Assembly (NCBI GenBank): GCA_002378845.1 | Contig: DFRY01000022.1 | Coordinates: 505-15,101, forward strand | Direction: 5' to 3' | DNA from: Ruminococcaceae bacterium UBA3451 | GTDB taxonomy: Bacteria > Bacillota > Clostridia > Oscillospirales > Acutalibacteraceae | DNA: 14,597 nucleotides | Shown: positions 13,237 through 14,597 of the stretch, in pieces | Layout: each line of letters opens with the position of its first letter | How positions within the stretch are numbered: the stretch's first letter is position 1 | Program-made: the position numbers and the translations under genes | The notes under the pieces: generated by a model | What the model saw: only the letters and a program-made list of their open reading frames with translations | The model's database searches: none | Told to the model about the DNA's origin: nothing

Positions 13237-14081
13237 TTCATGTCCTCCTTTTGCCCGGAGCCCGTGTATCGGCTTGGGGGGGTACCCATATATTTTTTAA
13301 ATACACGGGAAAAATACAATTGGTCGGAAAAGCCGGTGGAATATGCGACTTCACCGACTGAAAGATTATTATTTTCCAGCAGTTCGGCACTTTTGCTGAT
13401 GCGGTAGCGCATAAGGTATTCGTTTGGCGGCATTGAAATATGCTGCATAAAAAGCCGGTATAAATGACTGCGGCTGATTCCGGCGCTTGCCGCCACATCG
13501 TTAATGTCAATACTGCTTGAATAGTTGTAATCGATAAACTTGATTGCTTTCTGTACATATTCGTACCCACTGGTATGCTCGGCCGCATGGGTACCGAATT
13601 GCTCCATCAGCTCCGCCAGAAAAAGCAGAAGGCCCGACTCCATTTTGGCTTCCGCGCTGGGGCCGGAACCGGAAGAACTGCAGATGTTTTTCAGCAGATC
13701 CTGAAAACGGCTGTCTTTCTCGTAATGAAAAACGGGGCCAAGGGCTAAAAGACCGGTCTGGCTCATCAGGCGCTTGGCGTCGCTTCCGTTAAAGCCAACC
13801 CAGCAGTATTCCCAAGGGTCGTTTTCATCTGCAATATAAGAAGCCACAAGGGACGGAACGACCAAAAAACCGTCGCCTGCGGAAAGCGGATAATTTTTTC
13901 CGCCGCAGGAAAATACGCCGTGACCCGACGTAATGTAGTGTATTAAATAATGATCGCGCACGGCGGGCCCCCACGAGTGATGGGAACCGCAGCGCTGCAC
14001 TCCGCAGCTGTAAACTGCCAGACCAAGGCTGTTATGAACCGACACTTTAAAGGAATGCCGAAATTCTTCGTTTGTCATCAT
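13233..14081 (-). CDS. AraC family transcriptional regulator with cupin sensor domain
   Basis: A 282-aa regulator. Residues 1-150 resemble the AraC-type cupin ligand domain (HSWGPAVRDHYLIHYITSGH, then GVFSCGGKNYPLSAGDGFLV). Residues 180-278 hold the double helix-turn-helix: the first includes DINDVAASAGISRSHLYRLF, the second VGEVAYSTGFSDQLYFSRVF followed by KKYMGTPPSRY. This architecture usually senses sugars or related small molecules. The first of two adjacent ATG codons (14081) has GGGAGG ten bases upstream. Its promoter at 14127-14155 is divergent from that of the oadG-like gene, which makes that gene a natural target. It is followed by, and overlaps, the DUF1836 gene. Confidence 0.92.
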   Translation of the reverse strand: MMTNEEFRHSFKVSVHNSLGLAVYSCGVQRCGSHHSWGPAVRDHYLIHYITSGHGVFSCGGKNYPLSAGDGFLVVPSLVASYIADENDPWEYCWVGFNGSDAKRLMSQTGLLALGPVFHYEKDSRFQDLLKNICSSSGSGPSAEAKMESGLLLFLAELMEQFGTHAAEHTSGYEYVQKAIKFIDYNYSSSIDINDVAASAGISRSHLYRLFMQHISMPPNEYLMRYRISKSAELLENNNLSVGEVAYSTGFSDQLYFSRVFKKYMGTPPSRYTGSGQKEDMK

Positions 14082-14126
14082 TTACAGTTTGCCTCCCGCT
14101 ATGCAGGCTTTGCACGATATGTTCCT

Positions 14127-14155
14127 ATTATAAATTAAAGTGGTACAATATTCAA
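14127..14155 (-). promoter_or_regulatory. araC promoter
   Basis: Minus strand: -35 TTGAAT (14150-14155), 17-bp spacer, -10 TATAAT (14127-14132). The core hexamers and spacing are identical to those of the divergent oadG promoter. Confidence 0.7.
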
Positions 14156-14182
14156 TAAAAAACAAAAATGTCTAAAAATAAA

Positions 14183-14211
14183 TTGAATTTAATGCCTTTA
14201 TCGGTTATAAT
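14183..14211 (+). promoter_or_regulatory. oadG-like gene promoter
   Basis: -35 TTGAAT (14183-14188), 17-bp spacer, -10 TATAAT (14206-14211). It implies a leader of about 125 nt before the ATG at 14345. The -35 boxes of the two divergent promoters are only about 27 bp apart. Confidence 0.7.
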
Positions 14212-14245
14212 AAACCTAACTTTACAGTTTGTTAATATATAAACG

Positions 14246-14310
14246 AACAGGATGAATTTCCAATTTGTAACATGCCATGAAGAACCGGAATCTGTCCTGT
14301 TTTTGCAGGA
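14246..14310 (+). promoter_or_regulatory. Leader with alternative hairpins upstream of the oadG-like gene
   Basis: AACAGGA (14246-14252) can pair with TCCTGTT (14295-14301), which is followed by T's up to 14304, a terminator-like arrangement. The same TCCTG can instead pair with CAGGA (14306-14310) in a short hairpin. The inner TTCC/GGAA extends the first structure. The two are mutually exclusive, as in attenuators, but the long form has a large loop. Confidence 0.3.
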
Positions 14311-14344
14311 ACCGAAATGTGTTGAAAGAAAAGGGGAAATGAAA

Positions 14345-14597
14345 ATGGGCTTTGAACAGGAGGTACAGCTTTCTATTACCGTATTATTGGCGGGACTTGT
14401 TATCGTATTTGTAATGTTGGTCTTATTGACTTACCTCATTAAGGGTTACAGCGCTGCGGTGAAGAGTTTTCTGCCCAAAAACGGCATTCCAAACAAAGTG
14501 GAAGTTCCCACGGCGGTGCAAATGATTCAACCAGTCAGCCCGACTGTGGAAAAAACGGCAAGTGATGGAATTTCAGAAGAGGTTGTCGCTGCGATTT
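14345..14597 (+). CDS. OadG-like gamma subunit of a Na+-pumping decarboxylase (5' part)
   Basis: The first 84 codons are in the window. The protein begins MGFEQEVQLSITVLLAGLVI, giving one N-terminal membrane helix (about residues 9-33), then a positively charged turn, a proline/valine/threonine-rich linker, and an acidic ISEEVVAAI segment at the window edge. This is the layout of OadG/MmdD-type gamma subunits, which anchor and assemble the biotin-dependent, sodium-translocating decarboxylases of oxaloacetate, methylmalonyl-CoA or glutaconyl-CoA. I chose ATG 14345 because AGGGG lies eight bases upstream; an ATG at 14339 is too close to it. Neighbouring alpha, beta and biotin-carrier genes are expected to the right. 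Which acid is decarboxylated cannot be told from here. Confidence 0.8.
   Translation, partial: MGFEQEVQLSITVLLAGLVIVFVMLVLLTYLIKGYSAAVKSFLPKNGIPNKVEVPTAVQMIQPVSPTVEKTASDGISEEVVAAI

Overview
The window looks like chromosomal DNA of an anaerobic member of the Bacillota, most likely class Clostridia. I infer this from the gene families (double-cubane-cluster reductase with activase, DUF3343, DUF1836, an OadG-type sodium-pump subunit), strong AGGAGG ribosome sites, TTGACA/TATAAT-type promoters and AT-rich intergenic DNA. The order cannot be fixed from sequence reading alone. No rRNA, tRNA, CRISPR array or insertion sequence is visible.

Left arm (1-6482, all minus strand). Transcription runs right to left: a LysR regulator (6482-5553, own terminator), then a GPH-type MFS symporter, an AtuA-family (DUF1446) protein and its DUF4387 partner, closed by a terminator at 1774-1831. 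A separate promoter (1596-1624) then drives a tightly coupled trio: a double-cubane-cluster reductase of the 2-hydroxyacyl-CoA dehydratase family, a DUF3343 carrier-like protein, and the BadF/HgdC-type activase, of which only the first ten codons lie in the window. Together these look like an uncharacterised anaerobic catabolic module: import, an AtuA-type acid-processing step, and an ATP-driven low-potential reductase. An 18-bp motif shared by the upstream regions of lysR and the symporter is a good candidate for the LysR operator.

Middle (6700-9190, plus strand). A GntR/FCD regulator, 2-keto-3-deoxygluconate kinase and KDPG aldolase form the lower half of hexuronate/gluconate catabolism, yielding pyruvate and glyceraldehyde-3-phosphate. 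The promoter carries three copies of a TTGNATNCAA-like element spaced exactly 19 bp apart. The operon ends in a strong terminator.

Right-middle (9190-10620). This is a sparse region with an unrecognised 95-aa protein flanked by two homologous proteins of 57 and 56 aa, one on each strand. The first of these twins has its own promoter.

Right arm (10620-14597). asnB (glutamine-hydrolysing asparagine synthetase), then an araC-DUF1836 two-gene unit overlapping by ATGA, all on the minus strand. Divergent from araC, the start of an OadG-like gamma subunit probably opens a Na+-pumping decarboxylase operon that continues beyond the window. The two divergent promoters have identical cores (TTGAAT, 17 bp, TATAAT).
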